This document shows positions 6,392 to 14,212 of a DNA stretch of 15,467 bases, in pieces. This stretch comes from Myxococcales bacterium UBA5297. Lineage in GTDB: Bacteria > Myxococcota > Myxococcia > Myxococcales > UBA5297. Every line of letters begins with the position of its first letter. Positions within the stretch are counted from its first letter, which is position 1. Where the stretch lies: contig DHSB01000044.1 in NCBI GenBank assembly GCA_002408385.1, forward strand, positions 639 through 16,105. Reading direction: 5' to 3'. Both the position numbers and the translations under genes were made by a program. The notes under the pieces are model-generated. The model was not told the DNA's origin, searched no databases, and saw only the letters and a program-made list of their open reading frames with translations.

Positions 6392-7243
6392 ATGCGACGA
6401 CTGGTGATTCTCGACTTCGACGGGACGATGACCGACGCCGAGGCCGAAGGGCGCCCATTTCGCGAGGGCTACCTCGAGGACCTCGCGGCGCTGACCGGCC
6501 GCGCGCTGCCCGAGGTGCTCGGGATGGCCGAGCGCTTCGAGGCCGAAGTGCTCGCCGATCCTCAGCAGTACGGGTGGCTGTGGAAGGGCAGCATCGTCGC
6601 GCCGGCCTGCGTAGATCCCTACCTGCGGATGATGCCGGTCGCCCGGAAGATCCTCGATGCCTGCGGCGCGATCAGTAACGAGGCCGACCGCTCGCGGCTG
6701 CTCGAGGACGTGCTCTTCAAGTACAACTACCGCAAGACGGTGCGAGCCTTCCGGCCCCACGCGGCCGAGGCGCTCGCCGCCCTCGAGCCCTTCGACACCT
6801 GGGTCGTGACCAACGCCCACGTCGAGCCGGTGAAGGCGAAGATCGCCGAGCTCGAATCGCAGCTCTCGGCGGCGGGTTCGGGCTCTCTTGCCTGGCTGCT
6901 CGAGAAGGTCCGGGGGCGCGCGCAAAAGCAGGTCGTAGACGACAGCTTCGATGCGGTCCCGCGCGAGCTCTTGCTGCCTGGTCTGAGTCGCTCGGTGCTG
7001 GCGCGCAGGCCTCACTATCGCGCGTTGCTCGACGAGCTGCGCGGCAAGCTGCCGTGGGAGCAGGTCACGGTCGTCGGGGACATCTTCGAGCTCGATCTCT
7101 CGCTGCCGTTGATGCTCGGCGCGCACGTCGTCCTGGCGGCCAACCGGTTCACGCCCGACTACGAGCGCGCCTTCGTCAAGGCGCACCCGCGCGGCCACCT
7201 CGTCGAGGACCTGCGCGCGATTCGCGAGGTCGTGATGCGCTAG
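6392..7243 (+). CDS. HAD-superfamily hydrolase (probable phosphatase)
   Basis: 283 residues. ATG 6392 has GGAG (6382-6385) six bases upstream and places HAD motif I at the very N-terminus: LDFDGTMTD, with nucleophile D8 and acid/base D10. Motif II is VVTN (T140). Motif IV is VVGDIFELD, with G229-D230 and D235 for magnesium. The motif III lysine is probably in the RGRAQKQVVDD segment but is not certain. The long insert between motifs I and II (about residues 15-130) is mostly helical, a C1-type cap. The enzyme is cytoplasmic and uses an aspartyl-phosphate intermediate; the substrate cannot be deduced. It follows the terminator at 6261-6293, so it is probably transcribed independently. Confidence 0.85.
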   Translation: MRRLVILDFDGTMTDAEAEGRPFREGYLEDLAALTGRALPEVLGMAERFEAEVLADPQQYGWLWKGSIVAPACVDPYLRMMPVARKILDACGAISNEADRSRLLEDVLFKYNYRKTVRAFRPHAAEALAALEPFDTWVVTNAHVEPVKAKIAELESQLSAAGSGSLAWLLEKVRGRAQKQVVDDSFDAVPRELLLPGLSRSVLARRPHYRALLDELRGKLPWEQVTVVGDIFELDLSLPLMLGAHVVLAANRFTPDYERAFVKAHPRGHLVEDLRAIREVVMR

Positions 7244-7580
7244 CCCCGGCCGCGCGCCGAGAGCGGAGTCGGGAGGCGCGTAACCTCGATGGCGCGAGGC
7301 GGGACCGCCGCCGCTACGCCCGCTCGAGCGACCGATGCCGTCATCGACGTTCAGACGGCTCCTCTCCAAGCCGGCCGCGGGCGCCGAAGCCACCGGTATC
7401 GCGAACCCGCAATCCTCCAGTCGCGGCGAGGGGTTACGCTGTTATTGAACACGCGCCTCCCATTTGGCGACGGCCACGGGAACCTCTCACAATGAGAGAC
7501 GGTGACGGGGCCGGTTCCTTTGGCTCGCCAGTCCCTTCGTCGTGAACGGTCTGCGTATTTCAAACCTGGAGGGCTTCCCT
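7244..7580. other. Intergenic gap before the TTG-start secreted protein gene
   Basis: 337 bases. The stretch 7430-7500 is noticeably less GC-rich (gttattgaacacg, catttggcg) and is the likely promoter area, though no confident box pair can be assigned. CTCTCA-CAA-TGAGAG (7484-7498) is a perfect 6-bp inverted repeat that could be an operator or a leader hairpin. No gene is supported; the small open frame at 7289-7495 lacks a ribosome-binding site. Confidence 0.55.
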
Positions 7581-9491
7581 TTGAAGGTCTTCTTTCGCGG
7601 CATTCTTGCTCTGACCACCTTGACCGCGCTCCCCGCGCTGGCCAATCCCGAAGGCTTCCTGGCGATGTGCCAGCGCGACGGGCGCAATCTCATCAGCCGG
7701 CTCGAACGCAACAGCGATGGCCAGCGGGGCGTGGCGGCCTTTGCCGCGACCTGCATCGACGGTCCCCGAGCAGCCGAGATCAAGGGAATCGCCGGCTACG
7801 ACCGGGTCGTGGCCTCGTACGAAAAGGCGAAGTCCATGGTCGCGCAGGCTGCGGCTGCGGAAGCGGCGGCGAAGGAACAGGCAGACGCCGCGACTCTGGC
7901 CGCTGGCCCCGGCGGAGACTCGAAGAGCGTACGCGAGCGCTGGTCGGCTCGGCCCGGACGCTGCCAGTCCCCCAAGGCTTGGGCTGAAGCGGCTGGAGTC
8001 GCCAGCGCCCCCACCAAGACCAAGGCGCGCATCGCCGGCCTCGAGGAGGCAGGGATCGCCGCCGCGCCGAACGTCCATCCGCGGCTGTTCGAGGGCAAGA
8101 GCAGCGCTGGTCGCTTCCCCGAGGACATGACTCCGGACGACCACCTCGCGCGACTTCTTTGCGGCCAGGAAATCGAGGGCATCGATCCGTTCTTCCGCGA
8201 GCGCGACGACATCTGGGGCTCGCAGTTCCTCGACGGCGACCCGCGGCTCGTCCTCGGCTGGTCGCTCGACTCGGCGTCTGAGCCGGACCGCACGCTGTAC
8301 AGCGCGACGCTCGCCCACCACTGCTTTGGCGCCACCCAGTGGGACGTGAAGGAGGACTACCTGAGCTTTCTCTTCTGCGACGACGCACTCGGCTCGCTGC
8401 CGCCGGTCGCGGAGGTGAGCGCGGCGTTCGACAAGCGTTTCCCTGGCCGGGACTACGAGAAGGCGAACCTGACCTATGCCTACCGGCGCGCGTTCGAGGC
8501 GGCGGCGGAGATCCGCGCGGCGTTCGGGCAGATCGAGGCCAGGTATCCGCGGCTGAAGGCCCTCTTCCGGACGACGGCAGAGAAGGCGCGAGCGCGCTAC
8601 GCCGAACGTCGGGCGAAGTACGCGGCCTACTACGAGGTGCTCGACCCCGTCACCGCGGCGTTCCTCCGCAATCCCGCGTCGAAGACTGCGCCGGGATGCG
8701 AAGCGCCGCTGCTCGCGCTCCGCGCCAAGCTCGCGCAGGAGCTCGGCGTGAAAGATGAAGCCGGCGTAGAGCAACTGAAGAGCGAGCACCCGGTGGGATT
8801 CCAGATCACCGAAGCCTTGGCGTACTGCTATCTCGGCCAGGGCAAGCGGGCCAAGGCATGGCTCGAAACGCAGTCGCTCGGTCGCAACCGGCGGGTCACC
8901 GAGGCCGAAGAGGTGACCCTCAGCCGCTGGGAGGCGCTGTCTGCCGCGCAGAAGGAGCTCGCCGGGCGCATCCAGGAGGAGGTCCCCTGCTACGGCAGGC
9001 ACTACAACTCCCCGAGCCCGCCCAGCCTGTGGGTGACCCGGAAGCTGATCGACCTCGTTGCCGCAGCCGGGCCCTTCGAGCTGCGTGGGCTCGACGAGCA
9101 GAAGCCGGCGGTCGTCGCTTCGCTGAAGAAGACCGAGGATGGCGGGGCCGACCTCACCTTCAAGAAGTTTTCGCATCAGCGCAAATACCGCGACCAACAA
9201 TGCCGCGAGACCGACCGCGTGCAACGCTTCGAATTCTTCGGGAACGGCATCCGGCCGGTCTATCAGCGCGAGTGCTGGCTGGTCGGGCCGGTGAAGACGC
9301 GGCGCGTGACCTACCAGGAGGAGCAGGCCCACCTCATGCCGGAGGACGCAGCCCTGGTAGAAGCCGGCGTGCAGCTCACCTTCGTGGTGAACCGCTCAGA
9401 TGCCACCGATTCCGCCCTCTCGGACCTCTTCCCAGCCAAGGAAGGGAAGGCCAAGGCGCGGATGCTCTCGGGCTTCCGGCTGAAGCAGTAG
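7581..9491 (+). CDS. Secreted cysteine-containing protein of unknown function (TTG start)
   Basis: 636 residues from TTG 7581. This start was chosen over the upstream in-frame GTG 7542 because GGAGGG (7568-7573) lies 7 bases before the TTG and because translation from it begins a clean signal peptide: MKVFFRGILALTTLTALPALA, cleavage before N22. The mature protein has eleven cysteines spread along it, compatible with disulfides outside the cytoplasm. It contains an alanine-rich helical segment (about 75-105), a conserved-looking central block (DDHLARLLCGQEIEGIDPF, LAHHCFGATQWDVKEDYLSF), a charged helical stretch rich in Arg/Tyr, and a C-terminal beta-type part (LTFKKFSHQRKYRDQQC). I recognise no domain and no catalytic motif. 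It is flanked by its own terminator-like hairpin, so it is probably monocistronic. Confidence 0.8.
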   Translation: MKVFFRGILALTTLTALPALANPEGFLAMCQRDGRNLISRLERNSDGQRGVAAFAATCIDGPRAAEIKGIAGYDRVVASYEKAKSMVAQAAAAEAAAKEQADAATLAAGPGGDSKSVRERWSARPGRCQSPKAWAEAAGVASAPTKTKARIAGLEEAGIAAAPNVHPRLFEGKSSAGRFPEDMTPDDHLARLLCGQEIEGIDPFFRERDDIWGSQFLDGDPRLVLGWSLDSASEPDRTLYSATLAHHCFGATQWDVKEDYLSFLFCDDALGSLPPVAEVSAAFDKRFPGRDYEKANLTYAYRRAFEAAAEIRAAFGQIEARYPRLKALFRTTAEKARARYAERRAKYAAYYEVLDPVTAAFLRNPASKTAPGCEAPLLALRAKLAQELGVKDEAGVEQLKSEHPVGFQITEALAYCYLGQGKRAKAWLETQSLGRNRRVTEAEEVTLSRWEALSAAQKELAGRIQEEVPCYGRHYNSPSPPSLWVTRKLIDLVAAAGPFELRGLDEQKPAVVASLKKTEDGGADLTFKKFSHQRKYRDQQCRETDRVQRFEFFGNGIRPVYQRECWLVGPVKTRRVTYQEEQAHLMPEDAALVEAGVQLTFVVNRSDATDSALSDLFPAKEGKAKARMLSGFRLKQ

Positions 9492-9501
9492 GGCGGCTCG
9501 C

Positions 9502-9534
9502 TCGACCGGTTCGGCCCCTCGCCGGACCGGTCGA
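9502..9534 (+). terminator. Hairpin directly after the TTG-start gene
   Basis: A 14-bp stem (9502-9515 with 9521-9534, one T-G wobble, loop CCCTC) starts 11 bases after the stop at 9491. No T-run follows, but position and length make termination or 3'-end protection likely. Confidence 0.7.
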
Positions 9535-9664
9535 AGATCCAAGGGTGCTTCGCTCGGCCTGATTCGCGACGCCTCTGAGCTGGCGGTGGTCACCGACCGG
9601 CGACGGGGAAGCCGGAGCGCCAGCCTTCGTGCTGGCAGCCCGCCGTCTCGGGGTACCAGATACA

Positions 9665-9730
9665 AGAGCCCTTCGACTCCGAGGCTCCCGCTGGTCGCCT
9701 CTACGCTCGGGGTGACGGGGACCGGGCTCT
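9665..9730 (+). repeat. Interspersed intergenic repeat, copy 1 (GAGCCC-TTCGACTC family)
   Basis: The element runs from AGAGCCC to GGGCTCT, a 7-bp terminal inverted repeat (9665-9671 and 9724-9730). Inside are CTTCGACTC, GGCTCCCGCT and CTCGGGGTGACGGGG. A related element lies at 13914-13977 in the opposite orientation. CTTCGACTC...GGGTGA repeats are a common kind of intergenic repeat in GC-rich environmental bacteria, as far as I recall. Confidence 0.6.
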
Positions 9731-10100
9731 CGACTGACGGCCCCCGCGATGTTCCTCGAGGCTGGGCACGAGCGTTTGGTCGATGAGGAGGCCATCACTG
9801 GCTCCTTCTCTTCCCGCCCGAGCGCGGGCGAGGAGCCCCCCTCTCCCTCGCGCGCGTGTGGTTTTTCGGGAATCGGCTCTTCGTTCGAGGGAGGGTCAGG
9901 CAAGGGCCTGGAGCGGTGCTTTCGAGGTGAGCGGGCGGCGAGCCGAGGCGCTTCGGCTCCCGTCGAAGCTCTCGCGGCTGATCCGCAGCGAGCACCCGCC
10001 CAGAGATCCATCGGGCCGGCCGTCCGTTTCACCCGGCTCGAACCCGGGATTTCTCGCGCGGTATGCTGACCGCAATTCCCCTTCAGAATCGGAGCCGTCA

Positions 10101-13100
10101 ATGCGATCGGTCCTTCGTTCCGCAGGATTCATCCTGGCCGCGGTCCTCGCCACCTCTGCGTCCGCTGCCGACGCGCCGCGCGGGTCGTTCTCCTTTCCGG
10201 CTGGCGAGACGGCGCTGCAGGTCCGCCCGGCCGAAGCGCCGATGAGCCTGACCGCCTCGGACGGCACGGGCCTGCGCCTGGTGAAGATGACCGGGCGGGC
10301 CGTGGTCGAGGAGCCGCTCGCGTTCACCGAGCTGCACCTCTCCTTCGAGAACCCGCAGGACCGGACCATCGAGGGCCACTTCCGCATCACCCTGCCCCAG
10401 GGCGCGACCATCAGCCGCTTCGCGATGAAGATCGACGACCGTTGGCAGGAGGGCGAGGTCGTCGAGAAGCAGGCCGCACGGCGGGCCTACGAGGACTTCC
10501 TGCACCGGCGCCAAGACCCGGCGCTGCTCGAGCAGGCCGCGGGCAACGAGTTCGGCGCCCGCGTCTTCCCCATCCCGGCGCGCGGGGTCAAGGAGCTCGT
10601 CGTCTCCTACTCACAGGAGCTCACCAGCACAGCCGAGCCCTACGTCTTGCCGCTGCGAGGCCTCCCGGAGCTCGGCGAGCTCGACCTCAAGGTCATGCAG
10701 GCGGGCAACAAGCCGCTCGAGCTGAAACGCACCCGCTTCGTGCCCAGCAAGGACCTCGTCTTCGAGCCCAAGCACGCGGCGGGGCGCTCTGGCCTGAGGC
10801 ACGCGAACCTCGCGGTGGCGCGGGTCGCGCCGCTCGCCTCGTCGGAGCCCGACGCCGTCGAGTCGCTGCTCGTCTTGGTCGACACCAGCGCCTCGCGCGC
10901 GCTCGGCCTCGGTGAGCAGGCCCGCCTCGTCCAGCAGCTCGCCGAGGGTCTCGCCCGGGGCGGCGGCGCCGAGGTCCCGCTGCTCGTCGGCCTCTTCGAT
11001 CAGACGGTGGTGCCCATCTTCGACGGCAAGGCCGGCGGGTTCGGCCAGAAGGAGGCCAAGGCGATCACCTCACGGCGCGCGCTGGGCGCGTCGGACCTCG
11101 GACGCGCGCTCGCCTGGGCGCGTGAACAGGCCGAGAAGAGGAAGCTCAAGCGCGTCCTCCTCCTCAGCGATGGCGTGGCGACCGCGGGCGCGATCGAGGG
11201 CGACGAGCTGCTCGCGGCGACGCTGCGCCTCAAGCGCGCCGGGGTCGAGCGGCTCGACGCGATCGCTGCCGGCGGAATCCGCGACGACGCGCTGCTGCGT
11301 CGGCTCGTGACCGCCGGGCTGGCAAGCGACGGCGTGGTCGCCGACGCGGCCGAGGGCCTGGCGTGCATCGGCGAACGGCTGACCAAGGCGACCCGCTCGA
11401 ACCTCGAGGTGAAGGTGGCCGACGCGACCTGGTACTGGCCCAAGCGGCTCGACGGGGTCCAACCGGGCGACGAGGTCCTCGTCTACGCCGAGCTTCCGCC
11501 CGGCAAGCCGATGCGGGTGAGCATCGGCGGCAGCCCGGTCAAGGTCGGCGAGCTGGTCTCGGTCGACCGGCCGCTGCTCGAGCGCGCCGTGGTCCAAGCG
11601 AAGATCGCCAGCCTGCTGCACAAGCGCGACGTCGAGGCCGACGGCAAGGAGCAGAGGGCGAAGCTCCAAGAGGAGATCGTTGCCCTCTCGGTCAGCCACC
11701 GCGTCCTCAGCCCCTACACCGCGCTGCTCGTGCTCGAGACCGAGCAGGACTACGCGCGCTTCGGCATCGATAGGAAGGCGCTGGCCGACATCCTCACCGT
11801 GGACCACGACGGGCGCCTCGCGCTGACCAAGCGCGGGCCCGAGAGCCTCACGGCGGTAGCCACGCGGACCCAGAGGGCGTCGGACGCCAAGGACGGCAAG
11901 CCGAAGAAGAAGGTGGCGTCGGCTGCCTCCGAAGAGACGCTGGGGGCAGAGCCGTTCGGCGACGCGCTCGCCGACGGCGAGGCGGAGAAGAAGGCCGAGG
12001 CCGCGCCGCGGGCCGAGAGGGATGCCGCCAGGGAGCTGGAGCTTCCACAGCCGAGCAGCGCCGCGCCGGCAGCGCCGATGGAAGAGAGGGCCGACAGGAT
12101 GGTGGCGCCCGAGGCGCCAAGCGCTGCGACAGCAGGCATGACGGGCATGGCACCGCAACGGCGCCGCTCGGCAACCTCCGACACGCGGATGCGGCGACTG
12201 CCCGTCCAGGACCAGCCACCTCGGGGCTCCGATCCCTACGTCGGCAAGTTCAAGGAGGTGATGAGCGCGATCGCGCGGTCGCAGCAGAAGGCGGCGATCA
12301 CCGCGGCCATCGGCTGGCGCGAAGAGGACCCGGGCGACGTGATGGCGCTCGTGGCGATGGGCGAGGCCTTCGAGGCGGCCGGCGAGCTCGAGTCGGCGGC
12401 GCGCGCCTACGGCTCGATCATCGATTTCTTCTCCGGGCGCGCCGACCTGCGACGGTTTGCCGGCCAGAGGCTCGAGCGCCTGGGCCGCGGCATTGGGCTC
12501 GAGCTCGCCGCCGACACCTACGCGAAGGCGGCGCAACAGCGGCCCGATCACCCGGCGAGCCATCGGCTCTTTGCCTTCGCGCTGCTGAAGCAGGGCGAGC
12601 CGGCCAAGGCCTTCGAGGCGATGCTCGTCGCCCTCAAGCAGCGCTATCCCTCAGGCCGCTTCGCCGGCGTCGATCAGATCCTGCGCGAGGACCTGGGGCT
12701 CATCGCCGCGGCGTGGATCAAGAAGGAGCCGGGCAAGCGGGCCGAGATCCTGAACCGAGTGCAGGCGGCGGGCGGCGTCGTCGAGGACAAGCCTTCGCTG
12801 CGCTTCGTGCTCAACTGGGAGACCGACGCGAACGACGTCGACTTCCACATCTACGACGCCCGCGGCGGGCACGCCTACTACAGCAACCGGGAGCTTCCGA
12901 GCGGCGGCAAGCTCTACGCGGACGTGACCACCGGCTATGGGCCGGAGTGCTTCACCATCCGCCTGCCGAAGGGCAAGCGCGCCGGACCGTACAAGCTGCA
13001 AGCCCACTACTACTCGCGCGGTCCGATGGGCTACGGCATGGGCAAGCTCCAGATCATCGACCACGACGGCAAGGGCGGCCTCAGCTTCGAGGAGCGGCCG

Positions 13101-13154
13101 TTCGTGGTGATGGTCGACGGGGCGTACCTGGATCTCGGGAGCGTGCGCAACTAG
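10101..13154 (+). CDS. Secreted VIT / von Willebrand A / TPR-like / DUF2135-type protein
   Basis: 1017 residues. ATG 10101 has GGAG (10091-10094) six bases upstream and starts a signal peptide (cleavage near SASA-ADA, residue 22). A VIT domain spans about 50-175 with the hallmark [14 protein letters not shown] and [22 protein letters not shown] vWA domain follows (about 254-420) with an intact metal site: D261-T-S263-A-S265 (DxSxS) and LLLSDG (S356-D357-G358). A low-complexity Ala/Glu/Pro linker covers about 586-710. A helical TPR-like region (about 711-860) precedes a C-terminal beta domain of DUF2135 type (about 900-1010: [41 protein letters not shown]). The vWA metal site implies divalent-cation-dependent ligand binding. 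Bacterial VIT-vWA proteins are little characterised; adhesion or envelope complex assembly is inference. It is probably monocistronic. Confidence 0.88.
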   Translation: MRSVLRSAGFILAAVLATSASAADAPRGSFSFPAGETALQVRPAEAPMSLTASDGTGLRLVKMTGRAVVEEPLAFTELHLSFENPQDRTIEGHFRITLPQGATISRFAMKIDDRWQEGEVVEKQAARRAYEDFLHRRQDPALLEQAAGNEFGARVFPIPARGVKELVVSYSQELTSTAEPYVLPLRGLPELGELDLKVMQAGNKPLELKRTRFVPSKDLVFEPKHAAGRSGLRHANLAVARVAPLASSEPDAVESLLVLVDTSASRALGLGEQARLVQQLAEGLARGGGAEVPLLVGLFDQTVVPIFDGKAGGFGQKEAKAITSRRALGASDLGRALAWAREQAEKRKLKRVLLLSDGVATAGAIEGDELLAATLRLKRAGVERLDAIAAGGIRDDALLRRLVTAGLASDGVVADAAEGLACIGERLTKATRSNLEVKVADATWYWPKRLDGVQPGDEVLVYAELPPGKPMRVSIGGSPVKVGELVSVDRPLLERAVVQAKIASLLHKRDVEADGKEQRAKLQEEIVALSVSHRVLSPYTALLVLETEQDYARFGIDRKALADILTVDHDGRLALTKRGPESLTAVATRTQRASDAKDGKPKKKVASAASEETLGAEPFGDALADGEAEKKAEAAPRAERDAARELELPQPSSAAPAAPMEERADRMVAPEAPSAATAGMTGMAPQRRRSATSDTRMRRLPVQDQPPRGSDPYVGKFKEVMSAIARSQQKAAITAAIGWREEDPGDVMALVAMGEAFEAAGELESAARAYGSIIDFFSGRADLRRFAGQRLERLGRGIGLELAADTYAKAAQQRPDHPASHRLFAFALLKQGEPAKAFEAMLVALKQRYPSGRFAGVDQILREDLGLIAAAWIKKEPGKRAEILNRVQAAGGVVEDKPSLRFVLNWETDANDVDFHIYDARGGHAYYSNRELPSGGKLYADVTTGYGPECFTIRLPKGKRAGPYKLQAHYYSRGPMGYGMGKLQIIDHDGKGGLSFEERPFVVMVDGAYLDLGSVRN

Positions 13155-13395
13155 GGCCTGTTGTGAAGGGGCGACAAGCGGTCGGCAACGACGAGCCGAG
13201 CTTGCGAGGGCGGGGTCGAAGCCACCCTCGACAAGCCCGGCGCACTCTCCGAAGCTCCTCGGTCCTCGAGCAGCGCCCGGTCCGAGACCACTGTTGCCTG
13301 TAGACCAACGCCTTGGAACGACCAGCCGCCCGCGTTGTCGCCGCGTGGCACCGAGGCCTAGCCTCGCGCCGCACTGCAAACGGAAGGAGCGCGCA

Positions 13396-13902
13396 ATGGC
13401 AGACACCAGCAAGCCGGTCTACAAGCTCGAAATCGGCGACCCGGCGCCGGACTTCACGTTAATCGGGACCGAGGGCGGGGCCGGCCGCGGCAAGGGCTAC
13501 CGCGAGTACAAATTGAGTGAATGGAGAGGCAAGAACGTGGTGCTGGCCTTCGTCCCGGCCGCGTTCACCCCTGTCTGAACGGCGCAGATGCCTTCGTACG
13601 AGGGGCAGCTCCCCGAGTTCACGAAGCGCAATGCCCAGGTCGTGGGCATAAGCTGCGATTCGCATTTCTCCAACGAGGCATGGGCCAAGTCGATAGGAGG
13701 GCTCAGCTATCCGCTGCTCTCCGACTTCTGGCCCCACGGCAAGGTCTGCGTCGACTACGGCGTGCTGCGGCCGGGAGGCGTCTGCGAGCGCGCCATCTTC
13801 GTGGTCGATGGGGCCGGGGTGATTCGGTACATCGACATCCACGACATCAACGAGCAGCCACCGGCAAAGGAGATCCTCAAGGCGCTCGACAGGCTGCAGT
13901 GA
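13396..13902 (+). CDS. Selenocysteine-containing peroxiredoxin (in-frame TGA at the catalytic position)
   Basis: 168 residues if TGA 13576-13578 is read as selenocysteine (U61). ATG 13396 has GGAAGGAG (13382-13389) six bases upstream. The thioredoxin-fold peroxiredoxin motif reads [15 protein letters not shown]54, T58 and U61 occupy the PxxxTxxC positions, so TGA replaces the peroxidatic cysteine. The same frame then continues without interruption: [14 protein letters not shown] (84-97), [11 protein letters not shown] (107-117), the active-site arginine R132 in ERAIFVVD, and a normal TGA stop at 13900-13902. It would reduce peroxides in the cytoplasm through a selenol. C87, C118 and C130 are possible resolving residues. 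A stem-loop just after the TGA fits a bacterial SECIS. The alternative, a nonsense mutation of TGC or TGT, is less likely because everything else is intact. The closest family appears to be the AhpE/PrxU-like group. Confidence 0.88.
13576..13610 (+). promoter_or_regulatory. Predicted bacterial SECIS element for the peroxiredoxin UGA
   Basis: Starting at the UGA (13576-13578), TGCCT (13589-13593) pairs with GGGCA (13603-13607), then TC (13594-13595) with GA (13600-13601) leaving G13602 bulged. The apical loop is GTAC (13596-13599). AG/CT extends the base (13586-13587 with 13609-13610) across one mismatch. The loop starts 17 bases after the UGA with G at its first position, which agrees with the published bacterial SECIS pattern (loop roughly 16-37 bases downstream, a G in its first two positions). 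A competing hairpin GGGG-CAGCT-CCCC (13602-13614) exists. Confidence 0.65.
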
Positions 13903-13913
13903 TCGTTGGGAGG

Positions 13914-13977
13914 CCCGGTTCACCCTGAACGCTGCTCCCGTCCGCCTCAGCGGGCGGGAGCCGAGTCGAAGGGGCTC
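13914..13977 (-). repeat. Interspersed intergenic repeat, copy 2 (inverted relative to copy 1)
   Basis: Read on the minus strand it starts GAGCCCCTTCGACTCGGCTC, has a central hairpin and ends CAGGGTGAACCGGG, the same order of blocks as at 9665-9730. The central hairpin (13934-13961) is GCTCCCG/CGGGAGC with inner CCGC/GCGG and a four-base loop. Lying 12 bases after the peroxiredoxin stop, it could double as a terminator. Confidence 0.6.
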
Positions 13978-14095
13978 CACGGCGCTTGCGAAGTCGCTCA
14001 CTCCCGTCACTCTGAATCCACCGACCTTGAGTTCGATCGCTGTGCGGCGATCGACGGCGACCAACGAGAGACGAGCTCTGGCTCGATTTCTGGCC

Positions 14096-14115
14096 GGGCG
14101 CATTGCGATGCGCCC
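14096..14115. terminator. Hairpin between convergent genes
   Basis: GGGCGCAT (14096-14103), loop TGCG, ATGCGCCC (14108-14115): a perfect 8-bp stem with no T-run. It shares its stem with the hairpin at 593-611. Confidence 0.5.
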
Positions 14116-14212
14116 GTACCAACCTGCGGCCGGTCTAGAGGTGCGCCCCGGGTTCCGGCCCGGCCTGCGGCCGGTTCGCCCATGTGAGGGCGCGCCGATG
14201 CCGGCCTCGGGC

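Larger units (their letters stand above)
9492..10100. other. Long hairpin-rich gap upstream of the VIT/vWA gene
   Basis: 609 bases. Besides the terminator hairpin and the repeat at 9665-9730, it holds a compound stem at 9800-9837 (GGCTCCT/AGGAGCC outside, CGCCCG/CGGGCG inside, loop AGCG) and a 7-bp stem at 9940-9959 (GAGCCGA/TCGGCTC). TATGCT (10062-10067) is a possible -10 box 34 bases before the start, with no good -35. The frame of the downstream gene is open back to 9783, but that part has no ribosome-binding site or protein-like composition and would precede the signal peptide, so I treat it as non-coding. Confidence 0.6.
13903..14212. other. Gap between convergent genes with repeat and hairpins
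   Basis: 310 bases separating the peroxiredoxin stop from the stop of the minus-strand gene. It contains the second intergenic repeat (13914-13977), the 8-bp hairpin at 14096-14115 and a 6-bp hairpin CCGGCC-TGC-GGCCGG (14160-14174). CCTGCGGCCGGT occurs twice (14123-14134 and 14164-14175). No gene is supported. Confidence 0.6.

Noticed and set aside
10031..10049. tRNA T-arm-like sequence on the minus strand (CCCGGGTTCGAGCCGGG)
   Set aside because: No acceptor, D or anticodon arms can be built around it; most likely a chance inverted repeat.
9783..10100. N-terminal extension of the VIT/vWA protein back to 9783
   Set aside because: The ATG at 10101 has a ribosome-binding site and starts a signal peptide; the extension has neither and crosses several hairpins.
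13396..13578. Peroxiredoxin as a pseudogene broken by a nonsense mutation
   Set aside because: The TGA is exactly at the catalytic cysteine, the rest of the frame is intact, and a SECIS-like stem follows; a random nonsense mutation would not predict this.
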